Assembly (NCBI GenBank): GCA_018608545.1
Contig: JABAZI010000084.1
Coordinates: 35,106 to 73,239, forward strand
Direction: 5' to 3'
DNA from: Polaribacter sp.
GTDB lineage: Bacteria > Bacteroidota > Bacteroidia > Flavobacteriales > Flavobacteriaceae
Length of the DNA: 38,134 bases
Shown here: in pieces, positions 8,765-17,498 of the stretch
Numbering within the stretch: the first letter of the stretch is position 1
Layout of the letters: the number at the start of each line of letters is the position of its first letter
The notes under the pieces: model-generated
Seen by the model: only the letters and a program-made list of their open reading frames with translations
What the model was told of the DNA's origin: nothing
Databases searched by the model: none
Program-made: the position numbers and the translations under genes

Positions 8765-10129
8765 TCATCCTACGTTAGGATTATACCCAAGATAGGAAGT
8801 GTTCTTTTCTATGAAGTGTACCCCATGTTCCTTTAATTCTTTTAAAATAGGTTCATATACCTCCTTAGAAATAGGCAACTGAACTCCTGGAGTTTTAATC
8901 TCTCCTTGTAAGATTTTTAAAGCTGCAATCGCTACTGGTAATCCTACTGTTTTTGCCATCGCTGTATAATTTTGATTTTCTCCTTTTACCACCAAGCTAC
9001 TTTCAATTTGTTTTTTTTCTCCATTAATTTCATATCCAAAAAGATGCTGCATGACGATCATGTCTTTTTCTTTTTCTTCTAAGGTCCAAGAATCTTCTAA
9101 AATCTTTTGGAGTATTTGAGCGGGTGTCGCATTTTTTAGTTTTATTTTCTTTGTTGGATTAAAAAGATCCAGTTCTATTAATTTTGCCCACATAAGATCG
9201 TCTTGGTCAATGTTAAGATAGGATCGTAATTTCAATTCTACAGAGTCCGAGGGGGAATAGGCTAAAAATAAATTTACAAAATCACGATAACTCATACTTT
9301 CTGAATTTTGTATGGTATAAGAATCATCGGTCATCCCTAATTGAACAAAAATATTCCACGCTCTTGAAAACCCAACTTTTCTGATGGTTCCTCTATACAT
9401 TGTTGGAATCCCATCCAATCCATAGATACTACGATACTTCAGTGAGTCTCTATTAGCATAGGCCTCATAATTACCGCTTCCATTAATGTTTAAAAATTCA
9501 GTTCTCCTAAATAATTTATGGTACGGAATGTATTTGTAGGTACCTTCTTGTATAAACATGGCAGCACCACCTTGCCCAGCTAAAACCACATTTCGAGGAT
9601 TCCATGTAAATTTATAATTCCATAAATTGTTGTCATTCTCTGGAGCAACCAAACCGCCTGTAAAAGATTCAAAAAGTAACATTTTACCACCGATTCCTTT
9701 AATTTGATCAATGATTTGCATGGCACTCATATGGTCTATACCGGGATCTACTCCAATTTCATTCATGAATACTAACCCCTTTTCTTTAGCAGCTTTATCT
9801 AATGCTTTCATTTCTTTTGAAATATAAGAAGCCGTTACCATATGTTTTCCAAAGGAAATACAATCTTTTGCGACTTCTACATGAAATCTTGCAGGCAACA
9901 TAGAGATTACTAGATCCGATTTTTTTATAAGTTTTTGACGTTGTTCTAAATTAAAAACATCTAAAAGAATACTTTTTGCATTTTTATGATTCTGTATCAT
10001 CAGGTCTGCATTCTCCGTGCAAATATCGCCAATCGTCAAACGCAAGTTTTCGTTGTTAGATTTTTCAAGTAAATATTTGATTAGATACGAACTTGATTTT
10101 CCAGCACCAATAATTAGGATGTTTTTCAT
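8765..10129 (-). CDS. Saccharopine dehydrogenase-like oxidoreductase
   Basis: This is a 454-residue protein with an N-terminal Rossmann fold (NILIIGAGKSSSYLI, glycine motif about 8-13). The segment NEIGVDPGIDHMSA and a long C-terminal domain match the saccharopine dehydrogenase / Lys9 family. Members make or cleave saccharopine between lysine and alpha-aminoadipate semialdehyde plus glutamate. In Flavobacteriia they are presumed to act in lysine catabolism, but the exact substrate cannot be read here. No lysine-ketoglutarate reductase partner is adjacent. It is divergent from the DUF423 gene. Confidence 0.8.
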   Translation of the reverse strand: MKNILIIGAGKSSSYLIKYLLEKSNNENLRLTIGDICTENADLMIQNHKNAKSILLDVFNLEQRQKLIKKSDLVISMLPARFHVEVAKDCISFGKHMVTASYISKEMKALDKAAKEKGLVFMNEIGVDPGIDHMSAMQIIDQIKGIGGKMLLFESFTGGLVAPENDNNLWNYKFTWNPRNVVLAGQGGAAMFIQEGTYKYIPYHKLFRRTEFLNINGSGNYEAYANRDSLKYRSIYGLDGIPTMYRGTIRKVGFSRAWNIFVQLGMTDDSYTIQNSESMSYRDFVNLFLAYSPSDSVELKLRSYLNIDQDDLMWAKLIELDLFNPTKKIKLKNATPAQILQKILEDSWTLEEKEKDMIVMQHLFGYEINGEKKQIESSLVVKGENQNYTAMAKTVGLPVAIAALKILQGEIKTPGVQLPISKEVYEPILKELKEHGVHFIEKNTSYLGYNPNVG

Positions 10130-10140
10130 TAATAATAACT

Positions 10141-10148
10141 TATTTTTG
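10141..10148 (+). promoter_or_regulatory. Putative -7 element for the DUF423 gene
   Basis: TATTTTTG matches TAnnTTTG exactly and lies 53 bases before the start codon. No clear -33 TTTG is at the right spacing. Confidence 0.35.
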
Positions 10149-10156
10149 TTGGTATA

Positions 10157-10189
10157 CGAAGATACTCTTTTTGTTTAAAATTTAACAAA
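10157..10189 (-). promoter_or_regulatory. Putative promoter of the saccharopine dehydrogenase-like gene
   Basis: On the minus strand a TTTG (10186-10189) is followed after 21 bases by TATCTTCG (10157-10164), one mismatch from TAnnTTTG. Spacing fits the Bacteroidota promoter. It lies about 28 bases before the start codon. Confidence 0.45.
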
Positions 10190-10200
10190 AACCATTAAAA

Positions 10201-10581
10201 ATGTTTAAAAATTTAATTATTGCCTCCTTTTTTGGAATGGTTGCCATTATTTTAGGGGCTTTCGGGGCTCATGCTTTAAAAGAGATTTTGTCTATTGATG
10301 AATTGTCTAGTTTCGAAACTGGAGTCCGCTATCAAATGTATCACGCCATTGTACTTTTATTCGTAAATGGTTATGATCAATTTACGATTTCACAAAAAAA
10401 TAGGATTACGTATCTCTTTGTTACTGGAATTCTTCTTTTTTCTGGTTCTATTTATTTGATTCATTTTACCTCAATTTCGGTAAAATCTATCTGGTTTTTG
10501 ACTCCACTTGGGGGACTCGCCTTTATCATCGGTTGGATTTTTATGATCTTGTGTTTCTATAAAAAACACAAAAACAAATAG
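10201..10581 (+). CDS. DUF423 family membrane protein
   Basis: This 126-residue inner-membrane protein of the DUF423 (YgdD) family has four predicted membrane segments, at about 3-25, 44-58, 70-88 and 98-120. The N-terminal LGAFGAHALK and the YQMYHAIVLLF segment are the family hallmark. The family's function is not established. It is a single gene between the dehydrogenase-like gene and pckA, and no terminator hairpin is obvious after it. Confidence 0.85.
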   Translation: MFKNLIIASFFGMVAIILGAFGAHALKEILSIDELSSFETGVRYQMYHAIVLLFVNGYDQFTISQKNRITYLFVTGILLFSGSIYLIHFTSISVKSIWFLTPLGGLAFIIGWIFMILCFYKKHKNK

Positions 10582-10635
10582 TACACTAATTTTAAGTTAA
10601 ATTATAATCCTTTATTAAATAATTATGTAGTTTTG

Positions 10636-10664
10636 TTTGATAAATTAATAGACATTTATATTAA
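10636..10664 (+). promoter_or_regulatory. Putative pckA promoter
   Basis: TTTG (10636-10639, with an overlapping TTTTG at 10631) is followed by TATATTAA (10657-10664), which keeps the TA but lacks the terminal TTTG. Plausible by position only. Confidence 0.25.
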
Positions 10665-10675
10665 AAAAAATTCAC

Positions 10676-12286
10676 ATGGTAGATCACACTACGAAATCGA
10701 TTTCGTTAATCGATTTAGGAATCAAAAATGCAATAATTCGTTATCAGTTAACTTCAGAGGAATTACAGGAAGAAACAATTAAAAAAGATCAAGGTGTTGC
10801 CTCTTCTTTAGGAGCAATAGCCGTAAATACTGGAGAATTTACGGGAAGATCTCCCAAGGATCGTTTTATTGTAAAAGACGCGATAACCAAAGATGAGGTT
10901 TGGTGGAGTGACATTAATTTACCCTTCGATTCTAAAAAGTTTGATCTACTGTATGATAAAGTAACTAGCTATCTTTCTGGTAAAGAGGTCTTTGTTAGAG
11001 ATTCTTATGCATGTGCAGACGAAAGTTATAAACTAAATATTAGAGTTATTACTGAATATCCTTGGAGCAATTTATTTGCTTATAACATGTTTTTAAGACC
11101 TACAGTAACAGAACTCGAAGATTTTTCTCCTGAATGGACTGTTGTAAATGCTCCGAATTTTATGGCAAATCCGAAAGAGGACGGAACGCGACAACATAAT
11201 TTTGCGATTTTAAATTTTACTAAAAAAATTGCTTTAATTGGGGGTACAGGATATACAGGTGAAATTAAAAAAGGAATTTTTTCTGCTTTAAACTTCCTGC
11301 TTCCAGTTTATAAAAACACCCTACCAATGCACTGTTCTGCAAATATTGGAAAAGAGGGAGATACTGCAATTTTCTTTGGATTATCAGGAACCGGAAAAAC
11401 GACTTTATCTACAGATCCAGAAAGAAGTTTAATTGGCGATGATGAGCACGGTTGGACCGCAGAAAATTCCGTTTTTAATTTTGAAGGTGGTTGTTATGCA
11501 AAAGTAATTCATTTGTCACAACAACAAGAACCAGAAATTTTTTCAGCGATTAATAAAGGGGCTATTCTAGAAAATGTAGTCATGGATGCAAATGGTGTTG
11601 TCGATTTTACAGATACTTCGATCACCCAAAATACAAGAGTGAGTTATCCAATTCATCATATAGAGAATATACAAGTACCCTCAATAGGTAAAAACCCAAA
11701 AAATATTTTCTTTTTAACAGCTGATGCATTTGGTGTTTTGCCTCCTATTTCTAAATTGACTCCTAGTCAAGCGGCATATCATTTTATCTCTGGATATACA
11801 GCAAAAGTTGCTGGAACTGAAGCAGGAGTGAATGAGCCAACACCCAGTTTTTCTGCTTGTTTTGGTGCACCTTTTATGCCTTTACATCCTACAAGATATG
11901 CAGAAATGTTAAGTGAAAAGATGCAAGAAGCAGGTGTCAATGTATGGCTTGTAAATACCGGTTGGTCTGGAGGGCAATATGGGGTTGGAAGAAGAATGCC
12001 TTTAAAGTATACAAGAGCAATGATTACTGCAGTTTTAGAGGGTAAATTAAAGGATTATACCTATGAAGATTATCACATTCATTCTGTATTTGGAGTAGCC
12101 CAACCAAGAACCTGTCCTGGGGTACCGTCAGCGTTATTAAGTCCAAGAAAAACATGGAATAATGATGATGCCTATTACAAAACAGCTTTTAAATTATCGA
12201 ATGCATTTAGAGTAAATTTTAAACAATTTGAAGAATTTGCAAATGAAGAAATTCGAAGAGGAGGCCCACAGCGATATGCATTATAG
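10676..12286 (+). CDS. pckA: Phosphoenolpyruvate carboxykinase (ATP)
   Basis: PckA converts oxaloacetate and ATP to phosphoenolpyruvate, CO2 and ADP, the entry step of gluconeogenesis. The protein is 536 residues, normal for the ATP-dependent class. Visible motifs are the substrate-binding GEFTGRSPKDRF (about 52-63), the kinase P-loop GLSGTGKTTLS (about 235-245) and the metal-binding GDDEHGW just after it. The C-terminal GWSGGQYGVGRRM segment is also conserved. It is monocistronic, closed by a strong hairpin shared with hppA on the other strand. Confidence 0.96.
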   Translation: MVDHTTKSISLIDLGIKNAIIRYQLTSEELQEETIKKDQGVASSLGAIAVNTGEFTGRSPKDRFIVKDAITKDEVWWSDINLPFDSKKFDLLYDKVTSYLSGKEVFVRDSYACADESYKLNIRVITEYPWSNLFAYNMFLRPTVTELEDFSPEWTVVNAPNFMANPKEDGTRQHNFAILNFTKKIALIGGTGYTGEIKKGIFSALNFLLPVYKNTLPMHCSANIGKEGDTAIFFGLSGTGKTTLSTDPERSLIGDDEHGWTAENSVFNFEGGCYAKVIHLSQQQEPEIFSAINKGAILENVVMDANGVVDFTDTSITQNTRVSYPIHHIENIQVPSIGKNPKNIFFLTADAFGVLPPISKLTPSQAAYHFISGYTAKVAGTEAGVNEPTPSFSACFGAPFMPLHPTRYAEMLSEKMQEAGVNVWLVNTGWSGGQYGVGRRMPLKYTRAMITAVLEGKLKDYTYEDYHIHSVFGVAQPRTCPGVPSALLSPRKTWNNDDAYYKTAFKLSNAFRVNFKQFEEFANEEIRRGGPQRYAL

Positions 12287-12292
12287 AAAAAA

Positions 12293-12340
12293 ATAAGCAT
12301 AAAAAAAACACCTCAATAGAGGTGTTTTTTTTATGCTTAT
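12293..12340. terminator. Bidirectional terminator between pckA and hppA
   Basis: A perfect 22-bp stem with a four-base loop (12315-12318). The stem core is CACCTC/GAGGTG flanked by eight A and eight T, and the outer arms are ATAAGCAT/ATGCTTAT. Each strand reads as GC-stem plus T-run, so it can stop transcription from both convergent genes. Confidence 0.88.
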
Positions 12341-12352
12341 AATCGGTTTGAT

Positions 12353-14668
12353 TTATTTTTTTTCTACAGCCTGTATTTCAGGAGTAGTTGGAGTCTCAGG
12401 AGTCGTTGGAGTTTCACTCACAACATTCACTTCCATCGGTACCGTCTTTACCGTTACTTCTTTTTTGATTTCGTTTGTTGCATGCTCTGTGACAGCATGA
12501 CCTCCTAAAATAGGAGCAATAACCAATCCTATCAAACAAGTAAGTTTGATTAAAATATTCATTGAAGGTCCAGAAGTATCTTTAAATGGATCACCAACAG
12601 TATCTCCGGTGATCGCTGCTTCATGAGCAGGAGAACCTTTGTAAGTCATTTCTCCATTAATTTCAACTCCAGCTTCGAAAGATTTTTTAGCATTATCCCA
12701 AGCACCACCAGCGTTGTTCTGGAAGATAGCCCATAAAACACCACTTACAGTTACACCAGCCATATATCCACCTAACATTTCTGCAACTAACATATTGTTG
12801 TCTGCATAAACAAGTTTTCCTATTAATACGACAGCTATTGGAAATCCTATGGTTAAGATTCCTGGCAACATCATTTCCTTTAAAGATGCTTTTGTAGAAA
12901 TATCAATACATTTTGCATAATCTGGTTTTCCAGTTCCTTCCATAATTCCTGGAATTTCTTTAAACTGTCTTCTTACTTCGTACACCATTTCCATTGCAGC
13001 CTTACCAACAGCATTCATTGCTAATGCAGAGAATACAACAGGAACCATACCACCAACAAATAACATTGCCAATACGGGTGCTTTAAAAATATTAATTCCG
13101 TCAATTCCTGTAAACGTAACGTAAGCAGCAAATAAAGCTAAAGAAGTTAAAGCGGCAGAAGCAATGGCAAAACCTTTCCCTGTTGCAGCAGTTGTATTTC
13201 CGACAGCATCTAAAATATCAGTTCTTTCTCTTACGATTGGTTCTTGCTCACTCATTTCAGCAATACCACCTGCATTATCAGCAATTGGTCCGAAAGCATC
13301 AATAGCCAATTGCATGGCTGTTGTTGCCATCATTGCAGAAGCAGCTAACGCAACTCCATAAAATCCTGCAAAAGCATAAGAAGCCCAAATTGCAGCAGCA
13401 AATAATAACACTGAAGAGAACGTAGAAATCATCCCGGTAGCTAAACCAGCAATAATGTTTGTTCCCGCTCCTGTAGCTGATTGTTGTACGATTTTTAAAA
13501 TTGGTTTAGAACCCAATCCTGTATAGTATTCAGTAAATGAAGAGATTCCTGCACCCACAACTAAACCTACTAAACACGCATAAAATACACGCATTGAAGA
13601 AATGTCTTGAAGACCTTCACCAAAGAAGCTCATTTGCATTGTTTCCGGTAACATCCAAGTTACTAATCCGAAACAAGCAACTGCCACCAATACAATAGAA
13701 GTCCAGTTACCGATGTTCAATGCTTTTTGTACTTGACTTTCTTTGGCATCGTTCGATGAAATTTTAACTAAGAAGGTACCAATAATAGAAATGATAATTC
13801 CAACACCCGCTATTGACATTGGTAGTAATATTGGACCAATTCCTCCAAAAGCGTCTTGGATTGCTCCACCCATATCTTCGATCACATAGTTTCCAAGAAC
13901 CATAGCAGCCAATACTGTTGCTACATATGAACCAAATAAATCGGCTCCCATTCCTGCTACATCACCCACATTGTCACCAACGTTATCAGCAATTGTTGCT
14001 GGGTTACGAGGATCATCCTCAGGAATTCCTGCTTCAACTTTACCAACTAAATCAGCACCAACATCAGCAGCTTTCGTATAAATACCTCCACCAACTCTTG
14101 CGAATAACGCAATTGATTCTGCTCCTAAAGAGAATCCTGCTAAAGTTTCTAATACAACTGTCATGTCTGAAGTATTGGTCCATTGACCGTCCATAAATAG
14201 TTGATAGAACAAAATAAAGAAAGCGGTCAAACCTAAAACAGCCAAACCTGCAACTCCTAATCCCATTACAGTTCCACCACCAAAAGACACATTTAATGCG
14301 TTTGGTAAACTGGTACGAGCTGCCTGAGTAGTTCTAACATTTGTCTTGGTTGCAATTTTCATTCCCATATTTCCTGCAAAAGCAGAAAAGATAGCTCCTA
14401 TAATAAATGCAACTACAATAAGTATGTGCGTTGATTCAACAAAGAATGATACACCAGCTAAAACAATACTTGCTCCAAGAACAAACATGGCCAGTAATTT
14501 GTATTCTGCTTTTAAGAAGGCCAATGCACCTTCGTAAATGTGGTCCGCTATTTCTTTCATTTTGCCGTCACCAGCATCTTGTTTCATTACCCAAGATTTT
14601 TTTACTATCATATAGGCTAAGCCCAATACAGCCATTACTATTGGCATCCAAATCATCATTGATTCCAT
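12353..14668 (-). CDS. hppA: Membrane-bound ion-pumping pyrophosphatase
   Basis: This integral membrane enzyme hydrolyses pyrophosphate and pumps H+ or Na+. It has 771 residues and about 16 hydrophobic segments. The catalytic loop [18 protein letters not shown] and DNVGDNVGD lie near 203-240. The segment [13 protein letters not shown] has Ala at the position where K+-independent enzymes have Lys, which points to the K+-dependent subclass. Ion specificity cannot be settled by eye. A hydrophilic C-terminal tail with TPETPTTPE repeats (last 35 residues) is not part of the catalytic core. Upstream on the same strand is soluble ppa, separated by a terminator, so hppA probably has its own promoter. 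Confidence 0.95.
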   Translation of the reverse strand: MESMMIWMPIVMAVLGLAYMIVKKSWVMKQDAGDGKMKEIADHIYEGALAFLKAEYKLLAMFVLGASIVLAGVSFFVESTHILIVVAFIIGAIFSAFAGNMGMKIATKTNVRTTQAARTSLPNALNVSFGGGTVMGLGVAGLAVLGLTAFFILFYQLFMDGQWTNTSDMTVVLETLAGFSLGAESIALFARVGGGIYTKAADVGADLVGKVEAGIPEDDPRNPATIADNVGDNVGDVAGMGADLFGSYVATVLAAMVLGNYVIEDMGGAIQDAFGGIGPILLPMSIAGVGIIISIIGTFLVKISSNDAKESQVQKALNIGNWTSIVLVAVACFGLVTWMLPETMQMSFFGEGLQDISSMRVFYACLVGLVVGAGISSFTEYYTGLGSKPILKIVQQSATGAGTNIIAGLATGMISTFSSVLLFAAAIWASYAFAGFYGVALAASAMMATTAMQLAIDAFGPIADNAGGIAEMSEQEPIVRERTDILDAVGNTTAATGKGFAIASAALTSLALFAAYVTFTGIDGINIFKAPVLAMLFVGGMVPVVFSALAMNAVGKAAMEMVYEVRRQFKEIPGIMEGTGKPDYAKCIDISTKASLKEMMLPGILTIGFPIAVVLIGKLVYADNNMLVAEMLGGYMAGVTVSGVLWAIFQNNAGGAWDNAKKSFEAGVEINGEMTYKGSPAHEAAITGDTVGDPFKDTSGPSMNILIKLTCLIGLVIAPILGGHAVTEHATNEIKKEVTVKTVPMEVNVVSETPTTPETPTTPEIQAVEKK

Positions 14669-14701
14669 ATAAAAATTTATTTTATTAGTTTAAAACGGTC
14701 G

Positions 14702-14709
14702 TAAAAGTA
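14702..14709 (-). promoter_or_regulatory. Putative -7 element of hppA
   Basis: On the minus strand TACTTTTA is one base from TAnnTTTG, 33 bases before the hppA start and just downstream of the ppa terminator. Confidence 0.3.
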
Positions 14710-14731
14710 AGAAATTCAAATAGAACTAAAA

Positions 14732-14762
14732 AACCTCTTAAAACATAACATTTTAAGAGGTT
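14732..14762 (-). terminator. Intrinsic terminator of ppa
   Basis: A 12-bp stem AACCTCTTAAAA/TTTTAAGAGGTT with a seven-base loop. On the minus strand it is followed by a T-run, 24 bases after the ppa stop. Confidence 0.8.
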
Positions 14763-14786
14763 GATAATTTATTAACGGGTAAATTA

Positions 14787-15314
14787 TTAAATCGTAAAAT
14801 CTCCGTTCGTTTTGTGTTCACTTTCTTCATATCTAGCAACACATGCGTTGTAAATATCTCTTGCTTCTTTCGCATCTCCCCAGCCACCTACATCAACTCT
14901 TTTCTTTTCTAAGTCTTTATATACTTTGAAAAAATGTTCAATTTCTTTTAATCTGTGAGGGTTTAAATCAGATAAATCATTTTTGTTGTTCCAAACTGGG
15001 TCAGAAACAGGTACGCAAATCACTTTTTCATCCTGCCCTTTTTCGTCTGCCATATGAAAAACACCAATAGGTTTTACCTCTACAACACACATTGGAAATG
15101 TTGGTTCATGCCCCAAAACGAGCACATCTAATGGGTCACCGTCTAAAGCTAATGTTTCAGGAACAAAACCATAATCTGCAGGGTACATCATCGAAGAAAA
15201 TAACATTCTGTCGAAACGGATTTTATGTAAGTTAAAATCATACTCGTACTTATTTCTGCTTCCTTTAGGAATTTCTATTAAAACATCAAAGGTTTTTACT
15301 TCTTCTGGATTCAT
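14787..15314 (-). CDS. ppa: Soluble inorganic pyrophosphatase (family I)
   Basis: This cytoplasmic enzyme hydrolyses pyrophosphate to two phosphates. It has 175 residues, the usual bacterial length. Family I motifs are EIPKGSRNKYEYD (14-26) and the metal-binding DGDPLDVLVL (58-67). A further conserved acidic segment EKVICVP follows. It neighbours the membrane pyrophosphatase on the same strand. A good promoter is visible upstream. Confidence 0.96.
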   Translation of the reverse strand: MNPEEVKTFDVLIEIPKGSRNKYEYDFNLHKIRFDRMLFSSMMYPADYGFVPETLALDGDPLDVLVLGHEPTFPMCVVEVKPIGVFHMADEKGQDEKVICVPVSDPVWNNKNDLSDLNPHRLKEIEHFFKVYKDLEKKRVDVGGWGDAKEARDIYNACVARYEESEHKTNGDFTI

Positions 15315-15336
15315 GTATTTTTTATTTAATTTCGTG

Positions 15337-15367
15337 CAAAAATAGGAATTATATTAAGCTTTACAAT
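15337..15367 (-). promoter_or_regulatory. Promoter of ppa
   Basis: On the minus strand ATTG (15364-15367) is followed after 19 bases by TATTTTTG (15337-15344), an exact TAnnTTTG. This is one of the best-formed Bacteroidota promoters in the window. It gives a short leader of about 20 bases. Confidence 0.6.
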
Positions 15368-15427
15368 TAAAAATCAATTGGAATTTACGCAATGCTTTTC
15401 GCAAAAACTTAGAGAAAGTCAGATACT

Positions 15428-15464
15428 AAAAATCCTTTTTTCAGTTGTTGAAAAAAGGATTTTT
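15428..15464 (-). terminator. Intrinsic terminator of pdhB
   Basis: A 16-bp stem (15428-15443 with 15449-15464) whose core is ATCCTTTTTTCA/TGAAAAAAGGAT, with a five-base loop. A/T runs on both sides would let it act on either strand. It lies 25 bases past the pdhB stop. Confidence 0.8.
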
Positions 15465-15488
15465 TAAGTGTTTAAAAAGGCGCTGTTT

Positions 15489-16466
15489 TTATAAATACAT
15501 CACTTCTTTTACAGCATCAATTACATTTTTATAATTAGGGATCCATTTTTCAAATAAAACAGGAGAATATGGAGCAGGAGTATCTGCGGTAGTAATTCTT
15601 TTGATAGGTGCATCTAAATAATCAAATGCTTCTTCTTGTATTCTGTAAGTTATTTCTGAAGAAACACTTGCAAATGGCCAAGCCTCCTCTAGGACAACTA
15701 ATCTATTTGTCTTTTTAACAGAGGTGATAATTGCAGCATGATCCATAGGGCGAACCGTTCTTAAATCTATAATTTCAACAGAAATATTTTCTTTGGCTAA
15801 TTCTTCTGCAGCTTTGTATGCTTCTTTGATTATTTTTCCAAAAGAAACGATGGTTACATCTGTTCCTTCTCTTTTAATGTCTGCAACTCCGATAGGAATG
15901 ATATATTCTCCCTCTGGAATTTCCATTTTGTCACCATACATTTGTTCAGATTCCATAAAAATTACTGGATCATCATCTCTAATAGCAGCTTTTAATAACC
16001 CTTTTGCATCATAAGGATTCGAAGGGACGATTACCTTTAGACCAGGAGTATTTGCAAACCAGTTTTCAAATGCTTGAGAGTGGGTTGCTCCTAGTTGACC
16101 AGCAGAAGCTGTCGGTCCTCTAAAAACAATAGGACAATTAAATTGTCCTCCAGACATTTGTCTGATTTTTGCAGCATTGTTTATAATTTGGTCAATTCCA
16201 ACCAAAGAAAAATTAAATGTCATATATTCTACAATCGGTCTGTTTCCATTCATTGCAGAGCCAACAGCTACTCCAGCAAAACCAAGTTCGGCAATAGGAG
16301 TATCGATCACACGTTTCGCACCAAATTCATCTAACATTCCTTTAGATGCTTTATAGGCACCATTATATTCAGCAACTTCTTCACCCATTAAATAAATGCT
16401 TTCATCTCTGCGCATTTCTTCGCTCATTGCTTCGCAAATTGCTTCTCTGAATTGAACTGTTTTCAT
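15489..16466 (-). CDS. pdhB: Pyruvate dehydrogenase E1 component, beta subunit
   Basis: This is the beta subunit of the thiamine-diphosphate E1 component of pyruvate dehydrogenase, 325 residues. The protein starts MKTVQFREAICEAMSEEM, standard for the family. Thiamine-site and interface segments include MGEEVAEYNGAYKASKG (27-43), TPIAELGFAG, and the C-terminal ADTPAPYSP. No alpha subunit or E2 gene is next to it, so E1-alpha must be encoded elsewhere. A related 2-oxo acid dehydrogenase beta subunit is possible, but the sequence fits pyruvate dehydrogenase best. Confidence 0.92.
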   Translation of the reverse strand: MKTVQFREAICEAMSEEMRRDESIYLMGEEVAEYNGAYKASKGMLDEFGAKRVIDTPIAELGFAGVAVGSAMNGNRPIVEYMTFNFSLVGIDQIINNAAKIRQMSGGQFNCPIVFRGPTASAGQLGATHSQAFENWFANTPGLKVIVPSNPYDAKGLLKAAIRDDDPVIFMESEQMYGDKMEIPEGEYIIPIGVADIKREGTDVTIVSFGKIIKEAYKAAEELAKENISVEIIDLRTVRPMDHAAIITSVKKTNRLVVLEEAWPFASVSSEITYRIQEEAFDYLDAPIKRITTADTPAPYSPVLFEKWIPNYKNVIDAVKEVMYL

Positions 16467-16495
16467 CTCGTATTTTTAATTAAAAATTTCTGAAG

Positions 16496-16503
16496 CAAAA
16501 GTA
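16496..16503 (-). promoter_or_regulatory. -7 element of the pdhB promoter
   Basis: On the minus strand TACTTTTG matches TAnnTTTG exactly, about 30 bases before the pdhB start. The -33 region is poor. Confidence 0.45.
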
Positions 16504-16599
16504 AGGAAATAATTGTCATTTTTTTAATCACAATACTACAAACTGGTAGAATAATTTTAATTTAATTCGCAATCGTTTTCGTAAAATGTATTTAATTTT

Positions 16600-16627
16600 A
16601 AAAATACTATGCATGCATAGTATTTTT
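16600..16627. promoter_or_regulatory. 28-bp perfect palindrome upstream of etfB
   Basis: The sequence around TACTATGCATGCATAGTA is a gap-free perfect palindrome extended by five A on the left and five T on the right. It lies between the divergent pdhB and etfB genes, so a terminator role is unlikely. It covers the expected -33 region of the etfB promoter. A repressor or activator operator is the simplest reading; the binding protein is unknown. Confidence 0.5.
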
Positions 16628-16642
16628 TTGAGAAAAAAGATG

Positions 16643-16650
16643 TAATTTTG
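16643..16650 (+). promoter_or_regulatory. -7 element of the etfB promoter
   Basis: TAATTTTG matches TAnnTTTG exactly and lies 31 bases before the etfB start. The only nearby TTTG upstream (16627-16630) is 12 bases away, too close for a normal -33, so the promoter may depend on the adjacent palindrome-binding factor. Confidence 0.5.
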
Positions 16651-16680
16651 TAATCTACAAAAGATAAAAAATCAAATACT

Positions 16681-17427
16681 ATGAAAATATTAGTGTGTAT
16701 TAGCCATGTTCCTGACACCACCTCTAAGATTAATTTTATAGAAAATAACACAAAATTTGACACCAACGGAGTTCAGTTTGTAATCAATCCTTATGATGAG
16801 TTTTGCTTGACAAGAGCGATGTGGTTTAAAGAAAAACAAGGAGCCTCTGTAACAGTAGTGAATGTTGGAGGTGTAGAAACAGAGCCTACCTTACGCAAAA
16901 CATTAGCAATTGGTGCAGACAACGCAATACGAGTAAATATAACTCCAACAGATGGTTTGCAAGTGGCTAAAGAACTAGCGGAAGTTGTAAGAAAAGGCGG
17001 ATATGATTTGGTATTGGCAGGGAAAGAATCTGCTGATTATAACGGGCAAATGGTGCCTGGAATGTTAGCAACCTTAATCGATTTTAATTTTATTAATGGT
17101 TGTGTAGGTTTAGATATCGAAGGTACAGCCATTTCTGCTTCAAGGGAAATTGATGGAGGAAATGAAATTGTCTCCTCAAGTTTTCCGATGGTAATTGCTG
17201 GGCAAAAAGGAATTGTTGAAGAAAAGGATTTGCGAATCCCCAACATGCGCGGGATTATGATGGCGCGAAAAAAACCCTTGGAAGTTGTAGAGGCGATCAC
17301 TACAGATGCTGCTACAAATGTTCAATCTTTTGAAAAGCCAGCTCCAAGAGAATCTGTTAAGTTAGTAGCTGCAGATAATGTAGACGAATTAATCAACTTA
17401 CTCCATACGGAAGCAAAAGTAATTTAA
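16681..17427 (+). CDS. etfB: Electron transfer flavoprotein, beta subunit
   Basis: This is the small ETF subunit, 248 residues; with EtfA it carries electrons from acyl-CoA and other dehydrogenases to the quinone pool. Family features are KILVCISHVPDT (2-13), FVINPYDEF (about 33-41), the AMP-binding region and the conserved ADYNGQMVPGMLA segment (about 117-129). Downstream MARKKPLEVV is also typical. It is followed by etfA after 71 bases on the same strand, clearly one operon. Confidence 0.95.
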   Translation: MKILVCISHVPDTTSKINFIENNTKFDTNGVQFVINPYDEFCLTRAMWFKEKQGASVTVVNVGGVETEPTLRKTLAIGADNAIRVNITPTDGLQVAKELAEVVRKGGYDLVLAGKESADYNGQMVPGMLATLIDFNFINGCVGLDIEGTAISASREIDGGNEIVSSSFPMVIAGQKGIVEEKDLRIPNMRGIMMARKKPLEVVEAITTDAATNVQSFEKPAPRESVKLVAADNVDELINLLHTEAKVI

Positions 17428-17498
17428 TAGTGTTGTTAAAATAAGTCTGATAACACGTTTTAAAAGAAGTCAAAAAATAAAAATCTAAATAATATAAT

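Noticed and set aside
12341..12356. CGGTTTGATTTA resembling the CRISPR repeat start, as a distant anti-repeat
   Set aside because: Only about ten bases match, it lies in the hppA 3' end far from the CRISPR locus, and it has no hairpin-terminator arrangement.
16557..16766. 69-codon minus-strand frame between pdhB and etfB
   Set aside because: It covers the start of etfB, the palindrome and the promoter; it is a chance frame in AT-rich sequence.
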